A stretch of DNA of 51,280 nucleotides, from contig JAEULI010000179.1 of NCBI GenBank assembly GCA_016793845.1, forward strand, positions 1 to 51,280, written 5' to 3'. The notes below the pieces were generated by a model, which worked only from the letters and a program-made list of their open reading frames with translations, did no database searches and was not told the origin of the DNA. A program made the position numbers and the translations under genes. Origin of the DNA: Sphingosinicella sp. (GTDB taxonomy: Bacteria > Pseudomonadota > Alphaproteobacteria > Sphingomonadales > Sphingomonadaceae). Positions 9,906 through 18,535 of this stretch are shown piece by piece. How positions within the stretch are numbered: position 1 is the stretch's first letter; the number at the start of each line of letters is the position of its first letter.

Positions 9906-10289
9906 TTAGACCGCACGCACCCAGATCAGATCGTGGAAAAACTCGGCGCCCGAGCGGCTGGTTTCGGGGGGCGTGCGGAGCAGAAGCCGACCGTCGCCGG
10001 TGGGGTCGAACTCAACCACGCGGCGCGTGAGCGTCGTGCCGACCCAGCGCTGGACGGTGGCGTGCTCGACGGCGTGGTGGACGTCGTCGCCCTCGCGCCG
10101 CCAGCGGCCCGCGTAGGCGATGACGAGCGGATCGCCGCCGTCCGTCTGCCGCGTCAGGATCGCGCTTACGTGACCCTCTGGATGGTAGAAGATGCGCCCG
10201 CTCGCATCGAGCACGTAGGGGTCGCCGTCGCGAAACTCGACCCACTGGTCGAGCTGCCACACGCCGCAGATGGGATCGGGCTCAGCCAT
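9906..10289 (-). CDS. Lipocalin-like domain protein
   Basis: 127 aa, no signal peptide. The opening segment ICGVWQLDQWVEF and the later RIFYHPEGHVSAIL and YAGRWRREGDDVHHAVE match the lipocalin-like (Lipocalin_5) family, small beta-barrel proteins often encoded near biosynthetic or stress genes. Ligand unknown. The ATG overlaps the grpE stop by one base (TAATG), so it is the last gene of an hrcA-grpE-lipocalin unit and may be heat-induced with them. Confidence 0.75.
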   Translation of the reverse strand: MAEPDPICGVWQLDQWVEFRDGDPYVLDASGRIFYHPEGHVSAILTRQTDGGDPLVIAYAGRWRREGDDVHHAVEHATVQRWVGTTLTRRVVEFDPTGDGRLLLRTPPETSRSGAEFFHDLIWVRAV

Positions 10290-10819
10290 TAGCCTTCCTT
10301 CGCAACAGTGACCATCGCGGGGCGCAGCAGGCGGTCCTTGAGAACGTAGCCCGTTTGCAGCTCGGCAACGATCGTGCCGGGCTCCGCGCCCTCCTGCACC
10401 ACTTCGAGCATCGCCTGGTGCCGGTTCGGATCGAGCTTCTGGCCGATGCTTTCGACGCGCGCGATACCGTGCTTGTCGAAGGCTTTCAGCAGTTCCTTCT
10501 CGGTGATCTCCACGCCCGAAAGCAGTGGGCTGGCCACGACATCGTCCTTCGCGGCGGCATCGAGCGCGCGGCGGAGATTATCGGCAACGCCGAGCAGATC
10601 GCGCGCGAAACCGGTGACGGCGTAGGCCACCGCGTCCGCCTTCTCGCGCTCTAGGCGGCGGCGCACGTTCTCCGATTCCGCAACGGCGCGGAGCAGGCGG
10701 TCCTTGAGATCGGCGATCTCGGCGTCCTTCTCGGCGAGCGGATCGGCCTCCGGTGTCTCCACCGGCTGTTCGGCCGCGGCGATCTCTTCGGGGGTCAGCT
10801 TTTCGTTTTCGTCAATCAT
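10289..10819 (-). CDS. grpE: Nucleotide exchange factor GrpE
   Basis: 176 aa. An acidic, disordered N-terminus is followed by a long helix (about 30-90; AEIADLKDRLLRAVAESENVRRR) that dimerises as a coiled coil. The C-terminal beta domain contains HQAMLEVVQEGAEPGTIV and GYVLKDRLLRPAMVTV, the GrpE signature. It releases ADP from DnaK. Its start overlaps the hrcA stop by 4 bases (ATGA), so the two are co-translated. Confidence 0.96.
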   Translation of the reverse strand: MIDENEKLTPEEIAAAEQPVETPEADPLAEKDAEIADLKDRLLRAVAESENVRRRLEREKADAVAYAVTGFARDLLGVADNLRRALDAAAKDDVVASPLLSGVEITEKELLKAFDKHGIARVESIGQKLDPNRHQAMLEVVQEGAEPGTIVAELQTGYVLKDRLLRPAMVTVAKEG

Positions 10820-11868
10820 CCTATCAACCTGCTGAGTGTTCGGGCGGTGTAATCCACCATGGGCACGATGCGTGCATAGTTGAGGCGCGTGGGGCCGATG
10901 ACGCCCACGACGCCGACGATCCGGCCTTCGGCGCCGCTGTATGGCGCGGCGATAACCGATGAACCGGAGAGCGAGAAGAGCTTGTTTTCAGAGCCGATGA
11001 AGATTTTCATCGCCCGCGCCTCGCGCGCGTCATCGAGAACGCGCAGCATTTCGACCTTGTCGTCGAGATCGGCGAGGAGCGAACGGACGCGCTGCAGGTC
11101 CGCCTCCGCCGCGTCGTCGAGGAGGTGCGACTGGCCGCGCACGATGAGCACGGCGCGCTCGGCATCGTCCGCCGACCAGCTCGCGATGCCGCGCGCGATA
11201 AGATCGCGCGTCGCCGCATCGATGAGCGCGCGTTCGGTTTCGATCTCCAGCTTCAGCAGCGCCGCCGCATCGGCGAGCGTGGAGCCGGCGAGGCGCGCGG
11301 TGAGATAGTTCCCCGCCTCGATGAGCGCCGCGGGGGACGCCGGATACTCCAGTTCGACGATGCGGTTTTCGACCGTGCCATCGTCGGCGACGAGGATCGC
11401 GAGAATGCGCGTCGGCGACAGCGCCGTGAAGCTCGCCTGCCGCAGCACGCGCTCGGTGCGCGGCACCATGACCACGGCGGCGCAGGACGAGAGGCCGGAG
11501 AGCACGGCGGTCGCGCGCGAAAGCACGTCCTCCACGGCACGGTCGGGCGCACTGAGGCCCGCCTCGATGGCGGCGCGCTCCTCCGCGCCCGCCTCGCTCG
11601 CCTGCATCATGCCGTCGACGAACAGGCGCAGGCCGAAATCGGTGGGCACGCGGCCCGCCGAGGTGTGCGGGCTGCCGAGCAGGCCGACGCGCTCCAGATC
11701 GTGGAGCACGCTGCGGATCGAGGCCGACGAAAGGCCGAGACTGTCGGCGCGTGCCGCGAGCGTTTTCGAACCGACCGGCGTACCCGAGGCGATATACTCC
11801 TCAACCACCTGCCGGAACACGGCGCGCGCACGGTCGGAAAGCTCTGATATGGTTGGGCCGCTCGTCAT
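10816..11868 (-). CDS. hrcA: Heat-inducible transcription repressor HrcA
   Basis: 350 aa. The N-terminal winged-helix domain (SELSDRARAVFRQVVEEYIASG, then GSKTLA and the recognition-helix region LSSASIRSVLHDLE) binds CIRCE operators. It is followed by a GAF-like domain and the C-terminal GVVGVIGPTRLNYARIVPMVDY signature. HrcA depends on GroEL for folding and mainly represses groESL in alphaproteobacteria. I find no CIRCE repeat upstream of hrcA or dnaK in this window, so the target is probably elsewhere. A sigma-32-like promoter lies right against the ATG. Confidence 0.95.
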   Translation of the reverse strand: MTSGPTISELSDRARAVFRQVVEEYIASGTPVGSKTLAARADSLGLSSASIRSVLHDLERVGLLGSPHTSAGRVPTDFGLRLFVDGMMQASEAGAEERAAIEAGLSAPDRAVEDVLSRATAVLSGLSSCAAVVMVPRTERVLRQASFTALSPTRILAILVADDGTVENRIVELEYPASPAALIEAGNYLTARLAGSTLADAAALLKLEIETERALIDAATRDLIARGIASWSADDAERAVLIVRGQSHLLDDAAEADLQRVRSLLADLDDKVEMLRVLDDAREARAMKIFIGSENKLFSLSGSSVIAAPYSGAEGRIVGVVGVIGPTRLNYARIVPMVDYTARTLSRLIG

Positions 11869-11877
11869 CGGGGGGCA

Positions 11878-11906
11878 ATGTAGGGTGGAGCCCCGCCCCT
11901 CTCAAG
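11878..11906 (-). promoter_or_regulatory. Putative sigma-32 (RpoH) promoter of hrcA-grpE
   Basis: On the minus strand, CTTGAG (11906-11901), a 17-base spacer and CTACAT (11883-11878). The -10 hexamer and spacer length are the same as at dnaK. Only nine bases separate the -10 from the ATG at 11868, so transcription would begin at or within a few bases of the start codon. Confidence 0.58.
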
Positions 11907-11976
11907 TGATCTGGACCCCGGTGGCGCGAGCCGGTACACGGCGCGGCAGAACCCATTCCCCCGTACAGGAGTTTTC

Positions 11977-12693
11977 ATGCGACCCTCCGGCCGCGCGCCC
12001 GACGAGATGCGCACCATCGAGATGACCCCCGGCTTTTCGCGCCATGCCGAGGGCTCGTGCCTCGTGAAGTTCGGCGACACGCATGTGCTGGTGACGGCGA
12101 GCGTTGAGGAACGCGTGCCGCCGTTCCTGCGCGGCAAGGGCGAAGGCTGGGTGACGGCGGAATACGGGATGCTCCCCCGCGCCACGCACACGCGCGGCTC
12201 GCGCGAGGCGGCGAAGGGCAAGCAATCCGGCCGCACGCAGGAAATCCAGCGCCTCATCGGCCGCTCGCTGCGCACGATCGTGGACCTGAAGGCGCTCGGC
12301 GAGCGGCAGATCACCATCGACTGCGACGTGCTGCAGGCGGACGGCGGCACGCGCACAGCCGCCATCTCCGGCGCATGGGTGGCGCTGCGCATCGCCATCG
12401 ACAAATTGATCGCAGATGGCCTGCTGACCGCGGACCCCATTCGCGCGCAGGTCGCGGCGATCAGCTGCGGCGTCTACGAAGGCACGGCGGTGCTCGACCT
12501 CGATTACCCGGAGGATTCATCCGCCGAGACCGATGCCAATTTCGTGATGACCGACAAGGGCGGCATCGTTGAGGTGCAGGGTACCGCCGAGCGCGACCCG
12601 TTCGACGAGGAGACGCTGCTCCGTATGCTCCGCCTCGCGCGCATCGGCTGCGGCAAGATCTACGCGGCGCAGGCGAAGGCGACCGGGCGCTAG
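11977..12693 (+). CDS. rph: Ribonuclease PH
   Basis: 238 aa phosphorolytic 3'-5' exoribonuclease that trims tRNA 3' ends. It starts [15 protein letters not shown], with the family signatures [31 protein letters not shown] and [16 protein letters not shown], the phosphate-site Asp/Arg residues in [13 protein letters not shown], and the C-terminal [12 protein letters not shown]. Full length. An AGGAG ribosome site precedes the ATG. It is divergent from hrcA and first of an rph-rdgB-hemW operon (3-base gap to rdgB). Confidence 0.97.
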   Translation: MRPSGRAPDEMRTIEMTPGFSRHAEGSCLVKFGDTHVLVTASVEERVPPFLRGKGEGWVTAEYGMLPRATHTRGSREAAKGKQSGRTQEIQRLIGRSLRTIVDLKALGERQITIDCDVLQADGGTRTAAISGAWVALRIAIDKLIADGLLTADPIRAQVAAISCGVYEGTAVLDLDYPEDSSAETDANFVMTDKGGIVEVQGTAERDPFDEETLLRMLRLARIGCGKIYAAQAKATGR

Positions 12694-12696
12694 GCG

Positions 12697-13293
12697 ATGG
12701 CGCGAAAGCTCCTCCCCGGCACGCTGATCGTGGCGAGCCACAATCCCGGCAAGGTACGGGAAATCCGCGACCTGCTGGCGCCGTTCGGTATCGAGCCGGT
12801 GTCGGCGGGCGACGCGGGCCTGCCGGAGCCGGAGGAAACCGAGACGACGTTCCGCGGCAATGCCGAACTCAAGGCCCTCGCCGCCGCGCGCGGATCGGGG
12901 CTTCCGGCACTTGCCGACGATTCGGGGCTCAGCGTCCACGCGCTCGGGGGCGATCCCGGCATCTATTCGGCGCGCTGGGCGGGGCCGGAGAAGGACTTCA
13001 GCCAAGCGATGCGGAAGGTGCACGAGGCGCTCGGCGATGCCGACGACCGCAGCGCGCATTTCACCTGCGCGCTGACGCTGGCGTGGCCGGACGGGCACGT
13101 CGAGACCTTCGAAGGTGAGGTGCACGGCACACTCGTGTGGCCGCCGCGCGGCGAGCACGGCTTCGGCTATGATCCGATGTTCGTGCCCGAGGATCACACC
13201 ATCAGCTTCGGCGAGATGGCGCCCGATGCGAAGCACGCGATGAGCCACCGCGCCCGTGCCTTCGCGCAGCTGGTTGAGGCATGCCTGAAATAG
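12697..13293 (+). CDS. rdgB: XTP/dITP diphosphatase (RdgB/HAM1)
   Basis: 198 aa house-cleaning enzyme that hydrolyses dITP, XTP and ITP to monophosphates. Motifs: the nucleotide loop [12 protein letters not shown], the metal site [20 protein letters not shown], and the C-terminal GYDPMFVPE and MSHRARAF. Located 3 bases after rph and overlapping hemW by 13 bases, a very common alphaproteobacterial order. Confidence 0.96.
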   Translation: MARKLLPGTLIVASHNPGKVREIRDLLAPFGIEPVSAGDAGLPEPEETETTFRGNAELKALAAARGSGLPALADDSGLSVHALGGDPGIYSARWAGPEKDFSQAMRKVHEALGDADDRSAHFTCALTLAWPDGHVETFEGEVHGTLVWPPRGEHGFGYDPMFVPEDHTISFGEMAPDAKHAMSHRARAFAQLVEACLK

Positions 13294-14408
13294 CGCAGCC
13301 GCTGGCGCTTTACGTCCACTGGCCGTTCTGCGTCTCCAAGTGCCCGTACTGCGATTTCAACAGCCATGTGCGCGAACGTGTGGACGAGGCGGCCTGGCGC
13401 AAGGCGCTGATCGCGGACATGGAATACGAGGCGCGCCTGACGCCCGGGCGGCGGCTTTCCAGCCTGTTCTTCGGTGGCGGCACACCATCGCTGATGACGC
13501 CCGGAACCGTTGGCGCGATCATCGAAGCCGCCGACCGGCTGTGGGGCTTTGCCGACGCGGAGATCACGCTCGAAGCCAACCCTTCGAGCGTCGAGGCGGA
13601 ACGTTTCGCGGGCTTCGCAGCAGCGGGGGTGAACCGCGTGTCTTTGGGGCTGCAGGCGCTCGACGATACGGCGCTGAAAGCGCTCGGCCGCGCACATGAT
13701 CTTGCCGAGGGGCTCGCCGCGCTCGATGTGGCGCAGCGACATTTCCCGCGCGTGAGCTTCGACCTGATCTATGCGCGCGAAGGCCAGACGCCGGAAGAAT
13801 GGGAAGCCGAACTCACGCGCGCGCTGGCGTTCGGGACAGAACACCTCTCGCTCTACCAGCTCACCATCGAGCCGGGGACGGCGTTCGCGACGCGCGCGCG
13901 GCTCGGGCGGCTGACGCTGCCGGAGGAAGACGCCTCGCTCGGCATGTTCGAGATGACGCGCGCGATGACGGCAGCGGCGGGGCTTCCCGCCTACGAGGTT
14001 TCGAACCACGCGCGGCCGGGCGCGGAGAGCCGCCACAACCTCACCTATTGGCGCTACGGCGACTACGTGGGTGTTGGCCCCGGCGCGCACGGGCGGCGGG
14101 GCGGCATGGCGACGACACGCGAACGGCTGCCGGAAACGTGGCTGAAAACGCCGGTCGCCAGCGAAACCCCGCTCGAAGCCAATACACGCGCCGATGAGGC
14201 GCTGATGATGGGACTGCGGCTGCTGGAAGGCATCGACGAGGCGGCTTTTGCAGCGCGCACGGGTCTTGCCCTGGGCGATGTCATCAGCGCGTCCGGTCTC
14301 GCCGAGACCACACGGCTCGGGCTGGTGGCGCGCACGAAGGGAAGGCTATGGCTGACCGATACGGGTCAGCCGCTGCTCAATGCGGTGATCGCGCGGCTGA
14401 TGGCCTGA
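13281..14408 (+). CDS. hemW: Radical SAM haem chaperone HemW
   Basis: 375 aa (formerly called coproporphyrinogen III oxidase-like). The radical SAM cysteines are C17, C21 and C24 in [19 protein letters not shown], followed by the SAM-binding FFGGGTPSL. The HNxxYW motif ([12 protein letters not shown]), typical of HemW rather than true HemN, is present. It inserts haem into respiratory proteins. The ATG lies inside the end of rdgB. Confidence 0.93.
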   Translation: MPEIAQPLALYVHWPFCVSKCPYCDFNSHVRERVDEAAWRKALIADMEYEARLTPGRRLSSLFFGGGTPSLMTPGTVGAIIEAADRLWGFADAEITLEANPSSVEAERFAGFAAAGVNRVSLGLQALDDTALKALGRAHDLAEGLAALDVAQRHFPRVSFDLIYAREGQTPEEWEAELTRALAFGTEHLSLYQLTIEPGTAFATRARLGRLTLPEEDASLGMFEMTRAMTAAAGLPAYEVSNHARPGAESRHNLTYWRYGDYVGVGPGAHGRRGGMATTRERLPETWLKTPVASETPLEANTRADEALMMGLRLLEGIDEAAFAARTGLALGDVISASGLAETTRLGLVARTKGRLWLTDTGQPLLNAVIARLMA

Positions 14409-14434
14409 TCAGGCGCCCAGATTATGCGTGTTGC

Positions 14435-15733
14435 TCAGGCACCCGGCCGCTTCGCGAAGGTGCGCGGCGCAGGCGAGACGACGGTGGTGCCCGATGCGCC
14501 CACCTGCCCCACTTCAAGGCCCCGGTCGGCAATGCCCGAGGCGCCGAAGCGGAAGATGCCGTCGACGCCCGCGAAACCATCTGAATCGCGCAGGCGCGCT
14601 TCCGGGAAATTCGCGCCGATCGGCCATTCGCCCGCAATGGCGTTCACCAGCAGCACTGAATCATAGCCGAGGCTGGCGAGCCGCGACGGCGCGCCGCCGA
14701 ACTTCGCCCGGTAGCGCGAGGCAAGCTGCGTATAACGCGCGTCGGGAACGCTGGCGTACCATGCGCCGTGCAGACCCTGCACGCTGCGGATACCCGGCTC
14801 GGCGTTCCAGAGTTCGGGGCCGAGGTAGCGGACCTTGCCCGGACCGGCGCCATACTGGGTGAGCGGGCCGAGGAACGCCGAGGCGATCTGGCTGCCGTCC
14901 GCGATCAGCAGCGCCTGGAAGGAGACCGGCCCCAAACGTTCCTGCACCGGCGCGACCGTGCCGTCGGCGCGCACGATGCCGCCCTGGCTCGCCCGCGCGA
15001 CACGCGCTTCATAGTCAGTGAGGCGGCGCACGGCGGCCTGCAGCTTGGCGCGCGAGCGCTCGTAGGTTTCCACCGCCGTGACCTTGCCGCCCGATTCGCG
15101 CACCGCGCGCAGCATGGCGCCCGAGGCGCGCTGGCCGTAGTTGCCCGCCGGCACGAGCGCGCCGAAGCGCTCGACACCCTGCGCGCGCGCATAGCGCACG
15201 ACGCGGTCGATCGACTGATCGGGCTGGTAGCCGAGGATATAGACGCCGTTTCCGGCGACGTCGGCATCGTTCGAATAAGAGATGATCGGAATGCCCGCCG
15301 CCTTGGCGACACCGCGCACGGCAGTGACATCCGCCGCGAGCAGCGGCCCGAGGAACAATTTGTTGCCCTCCGCGACCGCGCGCCGCGCCGCGGCGGCAGC
15401 GCCGGGCGCGGTATCATAGACGGTGAGCTTGATGTTGGTGGCCTTGACGTCGAGCAGCGCCATGTTCGCGGCGTTCGCCAACGATTGGCCGACACGCGCG
15501 GTGCCTCCGCTCATCGGCAGCAGCAGCGCCACGCGGTTCTGCGGAATTTCCTGAGGCGTTTCCACGACCGGCGGAGGAGGCGGCGGCGCCTCGACTTCCG
15601 GCGCTTTCTGGACCGTTTGCGTACAGGCAGCGGCGGCGAGCGCCGCCATCGGCAGCAGCGTCCGCTTCAGGCCGGAAAAACAGCGATTCCAAAATCGCCC
15701 GCGGCCCTCCATGCTGTAGATCGACATGTCCAT
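14435..15733 (-). CDS. Penicillin-binding protein activator (LpoA-like lipoprotein)
   Basis: 432 aa. The N-terminal lipoprotein signal has a lipobox LAAAAC, so the mature protein begins at Cys 37 or nearby. A Pro-rich spacer (six Pro in a row) follows, then a periplasmic binding-protein type I domain (ALLLPMSGGTARVGQSLANA; FGALVPAGNYGQRASG; YLGPELWNAEPGI) related to LpoA/YraM, which activates PBP1A at the outer membrane. Three starts are possible (15733, 15727, 15712); I keep 15733 because TAAGGG lies 5 bases before it. That start overlaps the divergent rsmI ATG by 8 bases. Next to rsmI, as in E. coli, but divergent. Confidence 0.82.
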   Translation of the reverse strand: MDMSIYSMEGRGRFWNRCFSGLKRTLLPMAALAAAACTQTVQKAPEVEAPPPPPPVVETPQEIPQNRVALLLPMSGGTARVGQSLANAANMALLDVKATNIKLTVYDTAPGAAAAARRAVAEGNKLFLGPLLAADVTAVRGVAKAAGIPIISYSNDADVAGNGVYILGYQPDQSIDRVVRYARAQGVERFGALVPAGNYGQRASGAMLRAVRESGGKVTAVETYERSRAKLQAAVRRLTDYEARVARASQGGIVRADGTVAPVQERLGPVSFQALLIADGSQIASAFLGPLTQYGAGPGKVRYLGPELWNAEPGIRSVQGLHGAWYASVPDARYTQLASRYRAKFGGAPSRLASLGYDSVLLVNAIAGEWPIGANFPEARLRDSDGFAGVDGIFRFGASGIADRGLEVGQVGASGTTVVSPAPRTFAKRPGA

Positions 15734-16595
15734 GGCACCCTTACCCCCAGAATCTAGATCCGGCGAACTCGAACCCGGCCTTTACATCGTGGCGACGCCC
15801 ATCGGCAACCTGGGCGACATCACGCTCCGCGCAGCCGACGTGCTGAAGTCCGCCGCCTTAATCGCCGCTGAAGATACGCGCGTGACAGCAAAGCTGCTCG
15901 CCCGCATCGGCAGCGACCGCCCGATGGTGCCCTATCACGACCATAGTGACAGCCGCGTGCGCGCACGGCTGCTGGAACGTATGCGAAATGAATCGGTTGC
16001 GCTGGTCAGCGACGCAGGCACGCCGCTGATCTCCGATCCCGGCTTCAAGCTGGTGAGGGAAGCGCGCGCCGAAGGCATCGCCGTGACGACGATTCCGGGG
16101 CCATGCGCCGCGATCGCCGCGCTAACGCTCGCCGGGCTGCCCACCGACCGCTTTCTGTTCGCGGGCTTCCTTCCGACCAAAGCGAAAGCATCGGCGGACA
16201 CGATCGCAGAGTTCGCGGGGCTCGATGCCACGCTGGTGTTCTACGAATCCGGCAATCGGCTCGCGCGGACACTGGAAGCGCTGAAGGAGGGCCTCGGCGA
16301 TCGGCCGGCCGCCGTCGCGCGCGAGATCACCAAGGCTTTCGAGGAAACCGTGACCGGCACGCTCGGCGATCTCGCCGCGCGCTATGCGGACGCGCCGCCC
16401 AAGGGCGAGATCGTCATCGTGGTCGGCCCGCCTGAACCGGCCGCGCCGGCGGACGCCGACACACTCGACGCCGCGCTTGCCGCCGCGATGGCAACGCAGC
16501 CGCTGAAATCCGCTGTCGCCGAGGTGAGCGCCGCGCTCGGCCTCCCCCGCAAGCAGGTCTATGCCCGCGCACTCGAACTGCGTGGGGACGAATGA
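15726..16595 (+). CDS. rsmI: 16S rRNA (cytidine(1402)-2'-O)-methyltransferase
   Basis: 289 aa SAM-dependent methyltransferase of the tetrapyrrole methylase fold, acting on C1402 in the decoding centre. Signatures: LYIVATPIGNLGDITLRA, LIAAEDTRVTAKLL, LVSDAGTPLISDPG and TIPGPCAAIAALTLAGL. A small helical domain follows after about residue 230. ATG 15726 or 15732 both give a normal N-terminus; neither has a good ribosome site. It overlaps yraN by 4 bases (ATGA). Confidence 0.95.
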   Translation: MSMAPLPPESRSGELEPGLYIVATPIGNLGDITLRAADVLKSAALIAAEDTRVTAKLLARIGSDRPMVPYHDHSDSRVRARLLERMRNESVALVSDAGTPLISDPGFKLVREARAEGIAVTTIPGPCAAIAALTLAGLPTDRFLFAGFLPTKAKASADTIAEFAGLDATLVFYESGNRLARTLEALKEGLGDRPAAVAREITKAFEETVTGTLGDLAARYADAPPKGEIVIVVGPPEPAAPADADTLDAALAAAMATQPLKSAVAEVSAALGLPRKQVYARALELRGDE

Positions 16596-16951
16596 AACGG
16601 CAGGCGGCCGAACGGCGCGGCCGCCGCGCCGAACGCATCGCCGCGCTGTGGCTCAGGCTCAAAGGCTACCGTATCCTCGGCGAACGTATCCGCACACCGG
16701 CCGGCGAGGTCGACATCGTAGCGCGGCGCGGCCGGATGCTGGCGTTCGTCGAGGTCAAGGCGCGCGACGACGACATGGGCGCTTCCGCCGCGCTCGAAGC
16801 CCCGCGGATGGCTCGCGTCGCGCGCGCCGCCAATCTGCTGCTCGGCCGCTACATGGCGGACTGCGACGGCGCCCGTATCGATGCGCTGATCGTCTCACGC
16901 GGCCGCCTGCCCCGCCACATCGAAGGCGTGGTCGACGGCGATTGGGCTTAG
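16592..16951 (+). CDS. YraN family protein (UPF0102)
   Basis: 119 aa with a restriction-endonuclease-like core: RRGRRAERIAALWLRLKGYRI, GEVDIVARRGRMLAFVEVKAR (the E-x-D...E-V-K pattern of PD-(D/E)XK nucleases). Cellular role not established; related proteins are nuclease-like. Start overlaps the rsmI stop by 4 bases, as in many proteobacteria. Confidence 0.9.
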   Translation: MKRQAAERRGRRAERIAALWLRLKGYRILGERIRTPAGEVDIVARRGRMLAFVEVKARDDDMGASAALEAPRMARVARAANLLLGRYMADCDGARIDALIVSRGRLPRHIEGVVDGDWA

Positions 16952-16986
16952 CTGCTAGACGGCCTTCGCGAATCAAAGGAACGCCC

Positions 16987-17934
16987 ATGAGCCTCAACGT
17001 CGCCGTCCAGATGGACCCCATCGAGCGCATCAACATCGCGGGCGATTCGACCTTCGCGCTGATGCTGAAGGCCGAAGAACGCGGCTACACGATGTGGCAC
17101 TATCTGGCCGATCAGCTTTCGTGGCGCGACGGCCGCGTGATCGCCCATGCCCGGCCCGTCTCCGTGCGGCGCGTGGTCGGCGACCATTATACGCTCGGCG
17201 AAGCGCGCGACATCGACCTCGGCAGCGACGTCGATGTCGTGCTGATGCGGCAGGATCCGCCGTTCGACATCGGCTACATCACCGCAACGCATCTCCTCGA
17301 GATGCTGGACGGCGAAACGCTCGTCGTGAACAACCCGCGCGAGGTGCGGAACGCGCCCGAGAAGCTGTTCGTCACACAGTTCGCCGATCTGATGCCGCCG
17401 ACGCTGATCACAAGGCGGCTGGAAGAGGTGCTGGCGTTCCGCAAGACGCACGGCGCCATCGTCGTGAAGCCGCTGCACGGCAACGCCGGCGCCGCCGTGT
17501 TCAAGCTCGGCGAAGACGACGGCAACCTCCCCGCGCTCGTCGAGCTGTTCTCGAACGTGTGGCGCGAACCCTTCATGGTGCAGCGCTTCCTTCCCAAGGT
17601 GAGCGACGGGGACAAGCGCATCGTGCTCGTGGACGGCAAGGTCGCGGGCGCCATCAACCGCCTGCCCAAGGCGGGCGAAATTCGCTCCAACCTCGCGGCG
17701 GGCGGCAATGCGGCGAAGACGCAGCTCACGCCGCGCGAGGAGGAAATCTGCGCGCGTCTGGGGCCGGAGCTTGAACGCCGGGGGCTGTTGTTTGTCGGCA
17801 TCGATGTGATCGACGGCTGGCTTACCGAGATCAACGTGACTTCGCCCACGGGCATTGTCGCCATCGATCGGTTCAACGGCACCGATACGGCGGGCATGAT
17901 CTGGGACGCGATTTTGAGGAGGCTCGGCCGCTGA
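16987..17934 (+). CDS. gshB: Glutathione synthetase
   Basis: 315 aa ATP-grasp ligase joining gamma-glutamylcysteine to glycine. The N-terminus has VAVQMDPIERINIAGDSTFA, as in other GshB. The ATP-grasp region includes RQDPPFDIGYITATHLLE, the glycine-rich loop KPLHGNAGAAVF, FLPKVSDGDKRIVLVDG, and the metal-binding FVGIDVIDGWLTEINVTSP. ATG 16987 is preceded by AAAGGA. It follows yraN by 35 bases. Two glutathione transferases are encoded elsewhere in the window. Confidence 0.96.
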   Translation: MSLNVAVQMDPIERINIAGDSTFALMLKAEERGYTMWHYLADQLSWRDGRVIAHARPVSVRRVVGDHYTLGEARDIDLGSDVDVVLMRQDPPFDIGYITATHLLEMLDGETLVVNNPREVRNAPEKLFVTQFADLMPPTLITRRLEEVLAFRKTHGAIVVKPLHGNAGAAVFKLGEDDGNLPALVELFSNVWREPFMVQRFLPKVSDGDKRIVLVDGKVAGAINRLPKAGEIRSNLAAGGNAAKTQLTPREEEICARLGPELERRGLLFVGIDVIDGWLTEINVTSPTGIVAIDRFNGTDTAGMIWDAILRRLGR

Positions 17935-17935
17935 T

Positions 17936-18535
17936 ATGGGTGAATGGGTTCAACAGCTGATCGCCGAGACCGGCTATCTCGGCGTCGCCTTCCTGATGTT
18001 TCTGGAAACGGTGTTTCCGCCGATCCCGAGCGAGATCATCATGTCGTTCGCGGGGTTGGAAGCCGCAAAGGGCGCGTTCAGCCTCGTCGGCGCGATCATC
18101 GCGGGCACCACGGGCGCGATGTTCGGCAACATCTTCTGGTATCTGCTCGCAAAGCAGATCGGCATCCACCGCTTCGATCCGATCGTCCGGCGCTTCGGCC
18201 GCTGGCTGACCGTCAGCCTCGGCGACATCGAAAAGGCACACAAGTGGTTCGATCAGCACGGCGCCGCCTTCGTGCTGTTCGGGCGGATGCTCCCGACGCT
18301 GCGCTCGCTCGTCTCCGTGCCCGCCGGCTTCATGGAGATGAACTTCCGGCAGTTCGTGATCTATTCGACCATCGGCACCGCCGGCTGGACCTCGCTGCTC
18401 GCGATCGCGGGCTACAAGCTGGGGCAGGACTATGCCGAGATCGAGGCCTATGTCGGTCCGGTCGGCACCGCCGTGATCGTGGTGTGCGTGGCCGGCTACC
18501 TCTGGCGCGTCATCACGTGGAAGCCGCACGCCTAA
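17936..18535 (+). CDS. DedA family membrane protein
   Basis: 199 aa integral membrane protein with about five helices. The DedA signature is clear: GYLGVAFLMFLETVFPPIPSE near residues 14-34 and FGRMLPTLRSLVSVPAGF near 115-132, the paired re-entrant arginine-containing motif. Family members flip undecaprenyl phosphate or phospholipids, or affect membrane charge homeostasis; the specific substrate here is unknown. The start lies one base after the gshB stop. Its stop overlaps the converging xerC stop. Confidence 0.92.
   Translation: MGEWVQQLIAETGYLGVAFLMFLETVFPPIPSEIIMSFAGLEAAKGAFSLVGAIIAGTTGAMFGNIFWYLLAKQIGIHRFDPIVRRFGRWLTVSLGDIEKAHKWFDQHGAAFVLFGRMLPTLRSLVSVPAGFMEMNFRQFVIYSTIGTAGWTSLLAIAGYKLGQDYAEIEAYVGPVGTAVIVVCVAGYLWRVITWKPHA

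Noticed and set aside
14403-14414. GCCTGATCAGGC palindrome at the hemW stop
   Set aside because: Short, without loop or T-run; expected by chance in this GC content.
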